Below, one piece after another: positions 5,405 through 14,972 of a stretch of DNA of 14,972 nt. The DNA comes from JBQTIP01 sp052388025 (GTDB lineage: Bacteria > Actinomycetota > UBA4738 > HRBIN12). Position 1 is the stretch's first letter, and the number at the start of each line of letters is the position of its first letter. The notes beneath the pieces were generated by a model that was not told where the DNA came from, did not search any database, and saw nothing but the letters and a program-made list of their open reading frames with translations. Location of the stretch: contig JBQTIP010000207.1 in assembly GCA_052388025.1 (NCBI GenBank), positions 1 to 14,972 on the forward strand, in the 5' to 3' direction. Made by a program: the position numbers and the translations under genes.

Positions 5405-6233
5405 CGGCGGCCTCGGTCGAGGCGCGCTGAAGGAGCTCGCCGCCCGGCACGGCATCCGCCCCACCAAGGCCCTGGGCCAGCACTTCCTGGCCGACCCCAA
5501 CCTCGCGCGGCGCATCGCCTCGCTCGCCGGGGCAGCGCCCGGCGAGCGGATCCTCGAGGTCGGGGCCGGGCTCGGCTCGCTCACCGTCGCGCTCGCGGCG
5601 GCCGGCGCCGACGTGCTCGCCGTGGAGCTCGACCGGAAGCTCGTCCCGGCGCTCCGCGAGACGATCGCGCCGTTTCCTCGCGTCCGGGTCGAGGTCGGCG
5701 ACGCGCTTCGCCTCGACTGGCCGTCCTTGCTCGGGACCGCCCGCTGGAAGATGGCCTCGAACCTTCCCTACAACCTGGCGGTCCCGCTCATCATCGAGCT
5801 ACTCGAGCGGGCGCCTGGGATCGAGTCCTCCGTCGTCATGGTGCAGCGCGAGGTGGGCGAGCGGCTGGCGGCGCGGCCGGGCGGGAAGGCGTACGGGGCG
5901 GCGTCCGTTCGGGTCGCGTACCGCGCCCAGGCGGAGATCCTTCGTCGGGTTCCCCCGACGGTCTTCTGGCCGGAGCCGGGCGTGGAATCGGTGCTGGTCC
6001 GGCTGACCCGCCGCGAGCCGCCGGTTCGCGTCGAACACGATCGTCTGTTCCGCGTGGTGGACGAGGGCTTCGCGGAGCGTCGCAAGACGATGCGGAACGC
6101 GCTTCGCCGAATGGGCCTGGGCGCGCAGGCGGCGGGAGACGTCCTGCGGCAATGCGAGGTCGCGCCGGGCGCGAGGGCAGAGACGCTCTCCCTCGAGGAC
6201 TTCGCCCGAGTGGCCGAGGCCATCGATGGCTAG
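5304..6233 (+). CDS. rsmA: 16S rRNA dimethyladenosine transferase RsmA (KsgA); start uncertain
   Basis: RsmA dimethylates two adjacent adenines (A1518/A1519) near the 3' end of 16S rRNA late in 30S assembly. Motifs, numbered from the GTG at 5304: family N-terminal RPTKALGQHFL (52-62), SAM motif LEVGAGLGSLT (84-94), VELD (107-110), GDAL (132-135), catalytic NLPY (153-156), and FAERRKTMRNAL (257-268) in the C-terminal domain. The only in-frame ATG, GTG or TTG starts before the conserved region are GTGs at 5304 and 5316, both well inside the upstream gene, and the added 40 residues are Ser/Pro/Arg/Gly-rich like a shadow frame. A CTG at 5427, with GAGG 4 nt upstream, would give 268 residues, the normal length. 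The coordinates given are therefore an outer limit. The stop overlaps the ispE start by 8 bases (ATGGCTAG). Confidence 0.9.
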   Translation: MDRTVDASSTSPPRPSRRSPRSDRGSPGSGSPGSGGLGRGALKELAARHGIRPTKALGQHFLADPNLARRIASLAGAAPGERILEVGAGLGSLTVALAAAGADVLAVELDRKLVPALRETIAPFPRVRVEVGDALRLDWPSLLGTARWKMASNLPYNLAVPLIIELLERAPGIESSVVMVQREVGERLAARPGGKAYGAASVRVAYRAQAEILRRVPPTVFWPEPGVESVLVRLTRREPPVRVEHDRLFRVVDEGFAERRKTMRNALRRMGLGAQAAGDVLRQCEVAPGARAETLSLEDFARVAEAIDG

Positions 6234-7083
6234 GGCCCCGGTCCGGCGCGAGGCGTGCGCGAAGATCAACCTGTTCCTTCGCATCCTTCGCCGTCGCCCG
6301 GACGGCTACCACGACCTGGAGAGCCTCGCGGTCCCGATCTCGCTCTCGGACCGCGTGACGGTCCGGCCGGCCCGGGCGTTGCGCGTCCGGGTGCGCGGAA
6401 CGGGGGAGCTCGCGTCGTCGGTCCCGGCCGGCGGGCTCAATCTAGCGCTCGTCGCGGCGCTCGCGATGGCCGATGCGTGCGAGGAGGCGGCCGGCGCCGA
6501 CATCGAGATCGAGAAACGAATCCCCGTATCGGCCGGGCTGGGCGGCGGAAGCGCCGACGCTGCGGCCACGCTCTCGGCGCTGAACGAGCTGTGGAGGTGC
6601 AGGCTCGACCATGCGACCCTCGCCGACATCGGCGCGAGGATCGGCTCCGACGTGCCGGCCCTGCTCGCCGGCTGCCCCGTCCTGATGCGGGGCCGGGGCG
6701 AGCGGATCGAGCCGGTCGCGGTGGGGGAGCTCTCGTGGGTCGTGGTTCCGCTCGGGTTCGGCATCCGCTCTCCGGACGCGTACCGGTGGTGGGACGAGGA
6801 CGGCGCCCCGACCGGTCCCGACCCGGGTCCCCTGATCGAGGCCGCCGCGAGCGGCGATCCCGCGGAGGTCGGACCGCTCCTCTTCAACGACCTCGAGCCG
6901 CCCGTATTCGCTCGGAACCCTGCCGTGGCCGAGGCGAAGGCCGGGCTGCTCGAGGCCGGCGCACTCGGGGCGGTCATGTGCGGGAGCGGCTCCTCGGTGG
7001 CCGGGCTAGCTCTGGACCCCGCCCACGCAGGCCAGATGGCGCGCGGGCTGCCCGGCGCGCTCCTGGCGTCGGCGCCCCCGTGA
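6226..7083 (+). CDS. ispE: 4-diphosphocytidyl-2-C-methyl-D-erythritol kinase
   Basis: IspE phosphorylates the 2-OH of CDP-methylerythritol in the non-mevalonate (MEP) isoprenoid pathway, in the cytoplasm. The 285-residue length is normal. It is a GHMP kinase: N-terminal AKINLFL with K13 (catalytic-site lysine), the ATP loop PVSAGLGGGSADAAA at 100-114, the catalytic Asp at 142 in GSDVP, a conserved NDLE at 221-224, and the C-terminal glycine motif GSGSSVAG at 253-260. The ATG lies inside the end of rsmA, so the two are probably translated together. The isoprenoid product feeds the undecaprenyl carrier used in wall synthesis, which fits the neighbouring glmU and wall-hydrolase genes. The promoter for the following tRNA overlaps or abuts its 3' end. 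Confidence 0.95.
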   Translation: MARAPVRREACAKINLFLRILRRRPDGYHDLESLAVPISLSDRVTVRPARALRVRVRGTGELASSVPAGGLNLALVAALAMADACEEAAGADIEIEKRIPVSAGLGGGSADAAATLSALNELWRCRLDHATLADIGARIGSDVPALLAGCPVLMRGRGERIEPVAVGELSWVVVPLGFGIRSPDAYRWWDEDGAPTGPDPGPLIEAAASGDPAEVGPLLFNDLEPPVFARNPAVAEAKAGLLEAGALGAVMCGSGSSVAGLALDPAHAGQMARGLPGALLASAPP

Positions 7084-7089
7084 GTCGTC

Positions 7090-7095
7090 CATAAT
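7090..7095 (+). promoter_or_regulatory. -10 element of tRNA-Gln
   Basis: CATAAT matches TATAAT at five of six positions and ends 8 nt before the first base of the mature tRNA, so transcription would begin only about two or three bases upstream of it. No convincing -35 is seen in the 3' end of ispE. Confidence 0.45.
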
Positions 7096-7103
7096 CGTTG
7101 CGG

Positions 7104-7174
7104 TCCGGGGTGGTCTAACGGCAAGACGGGGGCCTTTGGAGCCTCAGATGGAGGTTCGATCCCTCCCCCCGGAG
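7104..7174 (+). tRNA. tRNA-Gln (anticodon UUG)
   Basis: A full cloverleaf can be drawn. The acceptor stem TCCGGGG (7104-7110) pairs with CCCCGGA (7167-7173), with discriminator G7174. The D stem is GTCT/AGAC (7113-7116, 7124-7127). The anticodon stem is GGGGC/GCCTC with one G-U pair, and the seven-base loop CTTTGGA (7134-7140) gives anticodon TTG at 7136-7138, which reads CAA and, by wobble, CAG. The T arm is GGAGG-TTCGATC-CCTCC (7150-7166). The weak U1-A72 first pair is typical of bacterial tRNA-Gln. No CCA is encoded. It lies between ispE and glmU, 20 bp after the ispE stop. Confidence 0.95.
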
Positions 7175-7182
7175 CTGGCCCT

Positions 7183-7209
7183 GTCGCGGAGATCCCCTGG
7201 CTTCGCGAC
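7183..7209 (+). terminator. Hairpin after tRNA-Gln, probable terminator
   Basis: GTCGCGGAG (7183-7191) pairs with CTTCGCGAC (7201-7209) over nine pairs with one G-U, around a 9-nt loop. It lies 9 nt after the tRNA and just before the glmU promoter. There is no T-tract, as is often the case in G+C-rich actinobacteria, so termination is inferred from position and stem strength. Confidence 0.5.
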
Positions 7210-7215
7210 GGCCTA

Positions 7216-7244
7216 TTGCCAGAGCGACCGGCCGCCGGTACAAA
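7216..7244 (+). promoter_or_regulatory. Promoter of glmU-prs
   Basis: TTGCCA (7216-7221) matches TTGACA at five of six positions. A spacer of exactly 17 bp separates it from TACAAA (7239-7244), which matches TATAAT at four of six. The predicted start near 7251 gives a leader of about 25 nt before the glmU GTG. This is the best complete housekeeping-sigma promoter in the window. Confidence 0.6.
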
Positions 7245-7274
7245 GGGTGCGGCCGACGACCGAAGGCGTGCCAA

Positions 7275-8699
7275 GTGGCAACGAAGTCCGCACCGCGCTC
7301 CCTCGCAGTGGTGGTTCTCGCCGCCGGAAAGGGAAAGCGGCTGAAGTCGAAGACGCCGAAGGTGCTGCACCCCGTGTGCGGGCGCCCGGCGCTCTGGCAC
7401 GTCTTGCGGGCCGCTCGCGGGGCGCGTCCCACGCGACTCGTCGTGGTCGTCTCGCACGGCGCCGAACAGGTGCGCGACGCCGTCGTCTCGTGGGGCCTCT
7501 CGCCCGAACCAGTCTTCGTCGACCAGGGCGACCCGATGGGGACCGGCCACGCGGTGATGGTCACCGAGGAGGCCGCGGGCGACCCCGACGACGTTCTCGT
7601 CCTCGCCGGGGACGATCCGCTGATCGAGGCAGCGCACGTTCGCCGCCTGCTCTCCACGCACCGCCGCACGAAGGCCGCCGCGACGATCATCACCACCGAG
7701 GTCGACGACCCGACGGGCTACGGCCGGGTCGTTCGGGACGGGGCCAGGCTCGTAGACATCGCCGAGGAGGCCGACGCGCCCCCAGCGATCAAGGCGATCC
7801 GCGAGATCTCAACGTGCGCTTACGTCTTCCGACGCGAGGACCTCTATCGCGCGCTTCCGCTCGTCGGCCGGGAGAACCGTCAGCGCGAGTACTACCTGCC
7901 GGACGTGCTCCCGATCCTGTTGGAGAAGGGGGAGCGGGTGTCGGTGGTCCCCTGTGAGTTCGGCGGGTGGGCCGGCGTGAACTCCCGCGCCAGCACCGCG
8001 ACGGTCGCGCGGATGATGCGGGAGCGGATCAACGCCGCGCACATGGCGGCGGGGGTGACGCTGCTCGACCCGCCGCAGACCTTCATCGACGTGGACGTGA
8101 AGATCGGTAAAGACACGGTCGTGCATCCGATGACGTTCCTGGAGGGCTCGACGCGGATCGGGAGCGAGTGCACGATCGGCCCCTCGACCGCGATCAGCGA
8201 CTCGCGCGTCGGGGACGGCTCCACGGTGTGGTTCTCGGTCGTCCTGGACTCCAAGATCGGCAAGGGCGTGGAGGTCGGGCCCTACGCGCACGTCCGGCCG
8301 GGGACGGTGCTCGAGGACGGCGCCAAGGTCGGCTCGTTCGTGGAGATCAAATCGTCGCGAGTGGGCCGAGGGTCGAAGGTGCCGCACCTCTCCTACGTCG
8401 GCGACACGAAGATCGGGAAGGGCGTGAACATCGGCGCGGCGACCGTGACCGTGAACTACGACGGCTACGAGAAGCACCGGACCGTGATCGGGGACGATGT
8501 CAGGATCGGTTCGGATACGATGCTCGTTGCGCCGATAAGAGTGGGGGATCGCGCGGTGACGGGGGCCGGCTCGGTGCTCACGAAGGACGTCCCGGCCGGA
8601 GCGCTAGCGGTGGAGCGCTCCGAGCAGCGGATCGTGAAGGGCTACCGCGAGCGCAAGGACCGCGAGAAGGGCCGGAAGACGGGGAGCGAGGGGACGTGA
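7275..8699 (+). CDS. glmU: Bifunctional UDP-GlcNAc pyrophosphorylase / glucosamine-1-phosphate acetyltransferase
   Basis: GlmU makes UDP-N-acetylglucosamine, the first committed precursor of peptidoglycan: the C-terminal domain acetylates glucosamine-1-phosphate, the N-terminal domain adds UMP. The 474-residue length is normal. The uridylyltransferase domain (about 10-240) shows LAAGKGKRLKS (15-25; many homologues have GTRM here) with PKVLH, GTGHAV (89-94) and the metal-site GDDPL (112-116). The acetyltransferase domain is a left-handed parallel beta-helix of hexapeptide repeats (about 265-440), with the catalytic-type H370 in HLSYVGD and NYDG at 394-397. A basic, charged tail (458-474) follows. 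The start is GTG. The stop is followed after one base by the prs start, so the two form an operon. Confidence 0.96.
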   Translation: MATKSAPRSLAVVVLAAGKGKRLKSKTPKVLHPVCGRPALWHVLRAARGARPTRLVVVVSHGAEQVRDAVVSWGLSPEPVFVDQGDPMGTGHAVMVTEEAAGDPDDVLVLAGDDPLIEAAHVRRLLSTHRRTKAAATIITTEVDDPTGYGRVVRDGARLVDIAEEADAPPAIKAIREISTCAYVFRREDLYRALPLVGRENRQREYYLPDVLPILLEKGERVSVVPCEFGGWAGVNSRASTATVARMMRERINAAHMAAGVTLLDPPQTFIDVDVKIGKDTVVHPMTFLEGSTRIGSECTIGPSTAISDSRVGDGSTVWFSVVLDSKIGKGVEVGPYAHVRPGTVLEDGAKVGSFVEIKSSRVGRGSKVPHLSYVGDTKIGKGVNIGAATVTVNYDGYEKHRTVIGDDVRIGSDTMLVAPIRVGDRAVTGAGSVLTKDVPAGALAVERSEQRIVKGYRERKDREKGRKTGSEGT

Positions 8700-8700
8700 C

Positions 8701-9678
8701 GTGGAGATCGTGACTAGGAAGCGGATGATGCTCTTCTCGGGGACGACCCACCCCGCCCTGGCCGAGGAGATCGCCGACGAGCTGGGCGTGCCGGTCGCCG
8801 AATGCAAGATCTCGCGGTTCGCGTCGGGAGAGATCTACGTGCGTTCCGAGGAGAGCGTCCGCGGCGCCGACGTGTTCGTGATCCAGACTCACGCCGACCC
8901 GGTCAACGAGTCGATCATGGAGCAGCTCATCATGATCGACGCGTTCAAGCGCGCCTCGGCGAAGCGCATCACGGCGGTGATCCCCTACTACGGCTACTCG
9001 CGGCAGGATCACAAGGGCCTGGCCCGCGAGCCGATCTCCGCGAAGCTCGTGGCCGATCTGATCAGCACTGCCGGCGCAGACCGCGTGGTATCGGTCGACC
9101 TCCACAGTGGGCAGATCCAGGGGTTCGTCAACTTTCCCTTCGACCACCTCACCGCGCTGCCGATCCTCGCGCAATACCTCGGGGAACAGGTGCCGCAGGT
9201 CAACGATCTGGCGGTCGTTGCTCCCGACGCGGGACGGATCAAGACCGCGGAACGACTCAGCGAGCATCTGCACAACGAGCTGGCGTTTCTCTACAAGAAG
9301 AGGTCCCGGCGCGAGGCCCACAAGATCGAGGAGATGGGAGTGCTGGGAGAGGTGGATGGCCGCCCATGCGTGCTGATCGACGACATGATCGACACGGCCG
9401 GGACCGTGGGCAAGGGTGCGACGGTCCTGGCACAGCACGGCGCCGGGCCGATCTACGTTGCGGCAACCCACGCGGTGCTGTCGGGCAAGGCCGTGCAGAA
9501 CCTCGAGGAGGCCCCAATCAAGGAGGTTATCGTCACCAACACGGTGCCCATCCCCGGGGAGAGGCATTTCGACAAGCTGAAGGTGCTGTCGATCGCCCCG
9601 ATCATCGGCAGCGCGCTCCGAGCCGTGTTCGAGGACACATCGGTCTCAGAGATCTTCGACGGCGAGAACCAGCTGTAG
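8701..9678 (+). CDS. prs: Ribose-phosphate pyrophosphokinase
   Basis: PRPP synthetase transfers pyrophosphate from ATP to ribose-5-phosphate, giving PRPP for purines, pyrimidines, histidine, tryptophan, NAD and (in many actinobacteria) arabinosyl donors of the wall. The 325-residue length is normal for class I enzymes. Visible motifs: RFASGEIYVR (39-48), YYGYSRQDHK (96-105), DLHSGQIQGFVNFPFDHL (133-150), catalytic-loop K200/R201, and the PRPP-binding signature VLIDDMIDTAGT (224-235). The GTG start lies one base after the glmU stop and has GAGGGG about 7 nt upstream within glmU; later in-frame starts (GTG 8710, ATG 8725) would trim the N-terminus. Two G+C-rich hairpins follow the stop. Confidence 0.96.
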   Translation: MEIVTRKRMMLFSGTTHPALAEEIADELGVPVAECKISRFASGEIYVRSEESVRGADVFVIQTHADPVNESIMEQLIMIDAFKRASAKRITAVIPYYGYSRQDHKGLAREPISAKLVADLISTAGADRVVSVDLHSGQIQGFVNFPFDHLTALPILAQYLGEQVPQVNDLAVVAPDAGRIKTAERLSEHLHNELAFLYKKRSRREAHKIEEMGVLGEVDGRPCVLIDDMIDTAGTVGKGATVLAQHGAGPIYVAATHAVLSGKAVQNLEEAPIKEVIVTNTVPIPGERHFDKLKVLSIAPIIGSALRAVFEDTSVSEIFDGENQL

Positions 9679-9696
9679 GGGCCGCCGCCTCGGCCC
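9679..9696 (+). terminator. Hairpin directly after prs, probable terminator
   Basis: GGGCCG (9679-9684) pairs perfectly with CGGCCC (9691-9696) around a 6-nt loop, beginning at the base after the prs stop. A second stem, TCGGG/CCCGA (9697-9711, 5-nt loop), follows at once. There is no T-tract. Its place before the rplY promoter supports a terminator role. Confidence 0.45.
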
Positions 9697-9722
9697 TCGG
9701 GTCGCTCCCGATTGCCTGCCGT

Positions 9723-9741
9723 TACACTGTCCGGCCGGAGG
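9723..9741 (+). promoter_or_regulatory. -10 element and ribosome-binding site of rplY
   Basis: TACACT (9723-9728) resembles TATAAT at four of six positions. A start about 7 nt downstream would give a leader near 11 nt that just includes the ribosome-binding site GGAGG (9737-9741), 4 nt before the ATG. No clear -35 is seen. Confidence 0.4.
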
Positions 9742-9745
9742 ACCC

Positions 9746-10426
9746 ATGGAACAGAAGCTCAAAGCCGACCGTCGAGACGGAGCCGGCAAGGGCGTGGCGC
9801 GGAAGTTGCGTGCCGCCGGCCGGGTGCCCGGTGTGCTGTACGGGCAAGGGATGGAGCCGGTTTCGCTCGCGGTCGATTCGAAGGATCTCTACCACGTGCT
9901 CCACACCGGGGCGGGCAGCAACGTGCTCGTCGACCTCGCCGTCGATGGCAAGGAGCATCTCGTGCTCGCGCGAGAGATCCAGCGCGACCACATCCGCGGC
10001 CGGGTCGTGCACGTGGACTTCCTGGCCATCCGCAGGGACGAGAGGATCGTGATCGACGTCCCGGTCCGGGTGGTCGGCGAGGCGCCGGGCGTGAAGCAGG
10101 GCGGCGTCATCGAGCACCACCTGTGGGACCTCCATGTCGAGTGCCTTCCCGGCGACGTGCCGGATGGGATCGACGCCGACGTCTCCGCGCTCGAGATCGG
10201 CGACGGCCTGCGCGTGGCCGACATCATCCTGCCCAGCGGCGTAACCGTCCTCACCTCTTCCGACGAGACGATCCTCTCGGTCGTTACGCCGCAGGTGCTC
10301 CAGGTCGAGGAGGAGGTTGCGGAGGAGGAGGCGGCCGAAGCCGCCGAGGGCGAGCAGGGCGCGCCGGCCGCCGAGGGCGAGGCTGCTCCGGCGGAAAGCC
10401 CTGCACAGGAGGGCGGCGAGAGCTAG
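9746..10426 (+). CDS. rplY: 50S ribosomal protein L25 / general stress protein Ctc (5S rRNA-binding)
   Basis: This is the long TL5/Ctc form of L25, which binds 5S rRNA in the large ribosomal subunit; in Bacillus the homologue is a general stress protein. The N-terminal L25 domain (about 4-92) shows GKGVARKLRAAGRVPGVLYG, then VHVDFLAI at 88-95. The C-terminal beta domain (about 98-185) includes IDVPVRVVGEAPGVKQGGV. Residues 187-226 are an acidic, alanine-rich tail (VEEEVAEEEAAEAAEGE...), common in actinobacterial and thermophile members and probably disordered. Length is 226 residues. The ATG follows GGAGG at 4 nt. Pairing with pth next door is conserved in many bacteria and puts two translation-support proteins together. 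Confidence 0.94.
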   Translation: MEQKLKADRRDGAGKGVARKLRAAGRVPGVLYGQGMEPVSLAVDSKDLYHVLHTGAGSNVLVDLAVDGKEHLVLAREIQRDHIRGRVVHVDFLAIRRDERIVIDVPVRVVGEAPGVKQGGVIEHHLWDLHVECLPGDVPDGIDADVSALEIGDGLRVADIILPSGVTVLTSSDETILSVVTPQVLQVEEEVAEEEAAEAAEGEQGAPAAEGEAAPAESPAQEGGES

Positions 10427-10429
10427 CCG

Positions 10430-10443
10430 GCCGATGCCTCGGC
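10430..10443 (+). terminator. Small hairpin between rplY and pth
   Basis: GCCGA (10430-10434) pairs with TCGGC (10439-10443) around a 4-nt loop, beginning 4 nt after the rplY stop. Five pairs is short and there is no T-tract, so it may be only a weak attenuator or may have no role. Confidence 0.25.
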
Positions 10444-10471
10444 GTCTCTCCCCGCCACTCCCTTTGCGAAG

Positions 10472-11068
10472 ATGACCTGGATCGTGGCCGGCCTCGGCAA
10501 CCCCGGGGACCGGTACGCGAGGACGCGGCACAATGTCGGCGCCATGGTCGTGCTGGAGCTGGCGTCCCGCGCCGGCGAGCGGTTCCGCAAGGTCCGGTTC
10601 CTTCCCGTCGAGGTCGCGGAGATCAAGGAGGCCGGCGAGCGGATCCTTCTCGCCCGGTCTCAGGGGTTCATGAACGAGTCCGGCCCGGGGTTCGCGTCGC
10701 TCGCCAACAAGAACCGGGTCGATCCCGATCGCGTCGTGGCGGCGCACGACGACCTAGACCTCGCGGTCGGCGCGCTCCGAGTGAAGCTTGGGAGCTCGAC
10801 CGCCGGTCACCACGGACTCGACTCGCTGGTCGGGGCGCTTCGGACGCCGGACTTCCACCGGCTGCGTCTGGGCATCGGCCGGCCGCCCGGACGCCAGGAC
10901 CCGGTGGACTTCGTGCTTCAGCCGTTCGCGAAGCGCGAGGAGGCCGACGTGGCCATCCTCGTGGACGAAGCGGCCGACGCGGTCCTCTCCCTTGTTCGTG
11001 ACGGACTGGCTGTCACCCAGGACCGTTACAATCGGGGCGGGGTTCGCGGTAGCGGGGGGCGCGGGTAG
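10472..11068 (+). CDS. pth: Peptidyl-tRNA hydrolase
   Basis: Pth cleaves the ester bond of peptidyl-tRNAs that drop off the ribosome, recycling tRNA; it is normally essential. The 198-residue length is normal. The residues line up with E. coli numbering without gaps in this region: N10 in GLGNPG, catalytic H20 in TRHNVG, N68 in GFMNESG, and D93 in HDDLDL. Position 114, normally Asn in GGHNGL and involved in substrate binding, is His here (TAGHHGL, 110-116). The C-terminus is glycine-rich. The ATG start has only a weak purine run (GAAG) next to it, but MTWIVAGLGNPG fits the family exactly. Two hairpins follow before mfd. Confidence 0.94.
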   Translation: MTWIVAGLGNPGDRYARTRHNVGAMVVLELASRAGERFRKVRFLPVEVAEIKEAGERILLARSQGFMNESGPGFASLANKNRVDPDRVVAAHDDLDLAVGALRVKLGSSTAGHHGLDSLVGALRTPDFHRLRLGIGRPPGRQDPVDFVLQPFAKREEADVAILVDEAADAVLSLVRDGLAVTQDRYNRGGVRGSGGRG

Positions 11069-11077
11069 CGTCCAGCC

Positions 11078-11090
11078 GGGCCGCAGGCCC
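11078..11090 (+). terminator. Small G+C-rich hairpin after pth
   Basis: GGGCC (11078-11082) and GGCCC (11086-11090) form a perfect 5-bp stem with a 3-nt loop, starting 10 nt after the pth stop. It precedes the larger structure at 11099-11146. Role in termination is inferred. Confidence 0.3.
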
Positions 11091-11098
11091 CGAACAAT

Positions 11099-11146
11099 CG
11101 AATAACCGCTGGTCAGGCCCGCTTCCTGCGAAGCGAGGCCTATTCG
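11099..11146 (+). terminator. Structured element between pth and mfd (terminator or leader)
   Basis: The inner hairpin pairs AGGCC plus CGCTTC (11115-11125) with GAAGCG and GGCCT (11130-11141), giving 11 pairs, a single bulged A (11136) and a 4-nt loop. An outer arm CGAATA (11099-11104) is the exact complement of TATTCG (11141-11146), separated from the inner stem on the 5' side by ten unpaired bases; T11141 can pair in only one of the two stems. A mixed ATTCGCGTTGT tail follows. It could end pth transcription or act in the mfd leader. Confidence 0.5.
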
Positions 11147-11195
11147 CGTTGTCCGAGTAAGGGGGTGAGCGGGGCTGCTGGAGCGACTGCTCGAT

Positions 11196-14525
<3,330 letters not shown>

Positions 14526-14541
14526 AGCGCTGCCTTGCGCT
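14526..14541. terminator. Hairpin between convergent mfd and DUF1003 gene
   Basis: AGCGC (14526-14530) and GCGCT (14537-14541) pair perfectly around a 6-nt loop, directly after the mfd stop. The remaining 54 bp up to the stop of the minus-strand gene show no further clear structure. A terminator role is inferred from position. Confidence 0.4.
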
Positions 14542-14595
14542 GTGAACCGCCCCGAGCCCGTCGAGGGAGTGCTCATTGCCCGGAGAGGGCGACGC

Positions 14596-14972
14596 CTAGG
14601 AGCCCGATCCGGCCGGCGGTGTCGGAGAGCTGGTCGCCGCGTGGGCACGGGTCAGCTCGTGTCGCGACTTAGTCAGGTCGAGGATCTGATTCGAGACCGC
14701 GATCAGCTCCTCGTTCTGCTGCTCCTCGACCTGGACCATCCGCCACTCTTGGTCCGCCAGGTGCCCGCGGGCATCGTCTTGGCGGTTCTGGCTGATCAGC
14801 ATGAACGTGGACAAGAAGATGGCCTCGAGTGACACGATCATCGTTAGCAGCCCGTAGGGGCAGCGCAAGCGGCGACTCGGCCAGATAGGCCCGCGCCCGC
14901 CGTGTTGGAAGCACCGCGAGGCCGATGAGGGGATCCGAGACCAAAACGGCGCGGCTCCGGGCGGGGCGGCTC
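14596..14972 (-). CDS. DUF1003 membrane protein, C-terminal part, 5' end missing or frameshifted
   Basis: The reliable portion, 14596-14862, reads YGLLTMIVSLEAIFLSTF then MLISQNRQ. This is the second membrane helix and the SQNRQ signature of DUF1003 proteins, a family of small inner-membrane proteins of unknown function. A polar, coiled-coil-like tail (about 50 residues: HLADQEWRMVQVEEQQNEEL...) and a Ser/Pro/Gly end follow. The same frame stays open to the window edge, but upstream it reads as arginine- and serine-rich sequence without the expected first helix and without the FDPxP-type residues that normally precede YGLLT. A TTG at 14868 is the nearest start and would give only 90 residues. 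A frameshift (real or sequencing error) near 14860-14900, or a decayed gene, is likely. It is convergent with mfd. Confidence 0.7.
   Translation of the reverse strand, partial: AAPPGAAPFWSRIPSSASRCFQHGGRGPIWPSRRLRCPYGLLTMIVSLEAIFLSTFMLISQNRQDDARGHLADQEWRMVQVEEQQNEELIAVSNQILDLTKSRHELTRAHAATSSPTPPAGSGS

Noticed and set aside
6306..7661. 451-codon minus-strand open frame across ispE, tRNA-Gln and glmU
   Set aside because: It runs through two clear genes and a tRNA on the other strand and has shadow-like Ser/Pro/Arg/Ala composition.
8578..9567. 329-codon minus-strand open frame opposite prs
   Set aside because: Prs is unmistakable on the plus strand; the antisense frame has no family-like motif.
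11023..11032. TACAAT near the end of pth as an mfd promoter
   Set aside because: It lies within conserved coding sequence for R-Y-N, has no -35 partner, and is separated from mfd by two hairpins.

Overview
The window is G+C-rich bacterial chromosomal DNA, strongly biased to G or C at third codon positions. Nine substantial coding regions lie on the plus strand, with three short minus-strand genes. The order rsmI, metG, tatD, a DUF348/G5 (rpfB-position) gene, rsmA, ispE, (tRNA-Gln), glmU, prs, rplY/ctc, pth, mfd is a conserved housekeeping block of Actinomycetota; the same genes lie close together in Mycobacterium. This is from general knowledge, not a search. Several start regions have a -10-like hexamer very near the start codon, which also fits that phylum. 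I cannot resolve the lineage further; the rpfB-position protein ends in an RlpA-like domain rather than a resuscitation-promoting-factor domain, which suggests a group away from the mycobacteria and streptomycetes.

Layout. Positions 1-179 (minus) hold the N-terminus of a DUF3052-family protein, divergent from rsmI (219-1046). A lipoprotein with a type-1 copper (cupredoxin) domain lies at 1063-1554 (minus), convergent with rsmI and divergent from metG (1709-3241). A perfect 21-bp palindrome sits between the cupredoxin gene and metG. A possible 47-codon ORF fills the gap between metG and tatD (3389-4183). A 141-bp control region with a perfect 12-bp SOS-box-like palindrome, direct repeats and a long hairpin precedes the cell-wall gene (4325-5404). 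rsmA and ispE (to 7083) follow without gaps. tRNA-Gln(UUG), a hairpin and a good promoter separate this group from glmU-prs (7275-9678). rplY/ctc, pth and mfd come next, each preceded by hairpins. The right edge (14596-14972, minus) holds the C-terminal part of a DUF1003 membrane protein whose upstream part looks damaged or frameshifted.

Function. Most genes serve translation (MetRS, two 16S rRNA methyltransferases, tRNA-Gln, a 5S-rRNA-binding L25/Ctc protein, peptidyl-tRNA hydrolase) or supply cell-envelope and nucleotide precursors (IspE for isoprenoids, GlmU for UDP-GlcNAc, Prs for PRPP). Mfd couples transcription to repair. I see no mobile element, CRISPR array, phage gene or defence system. 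I find no clearly new multi-gene system; the interest lies in control sequences, odd gene starts and one unusual domain architecture.
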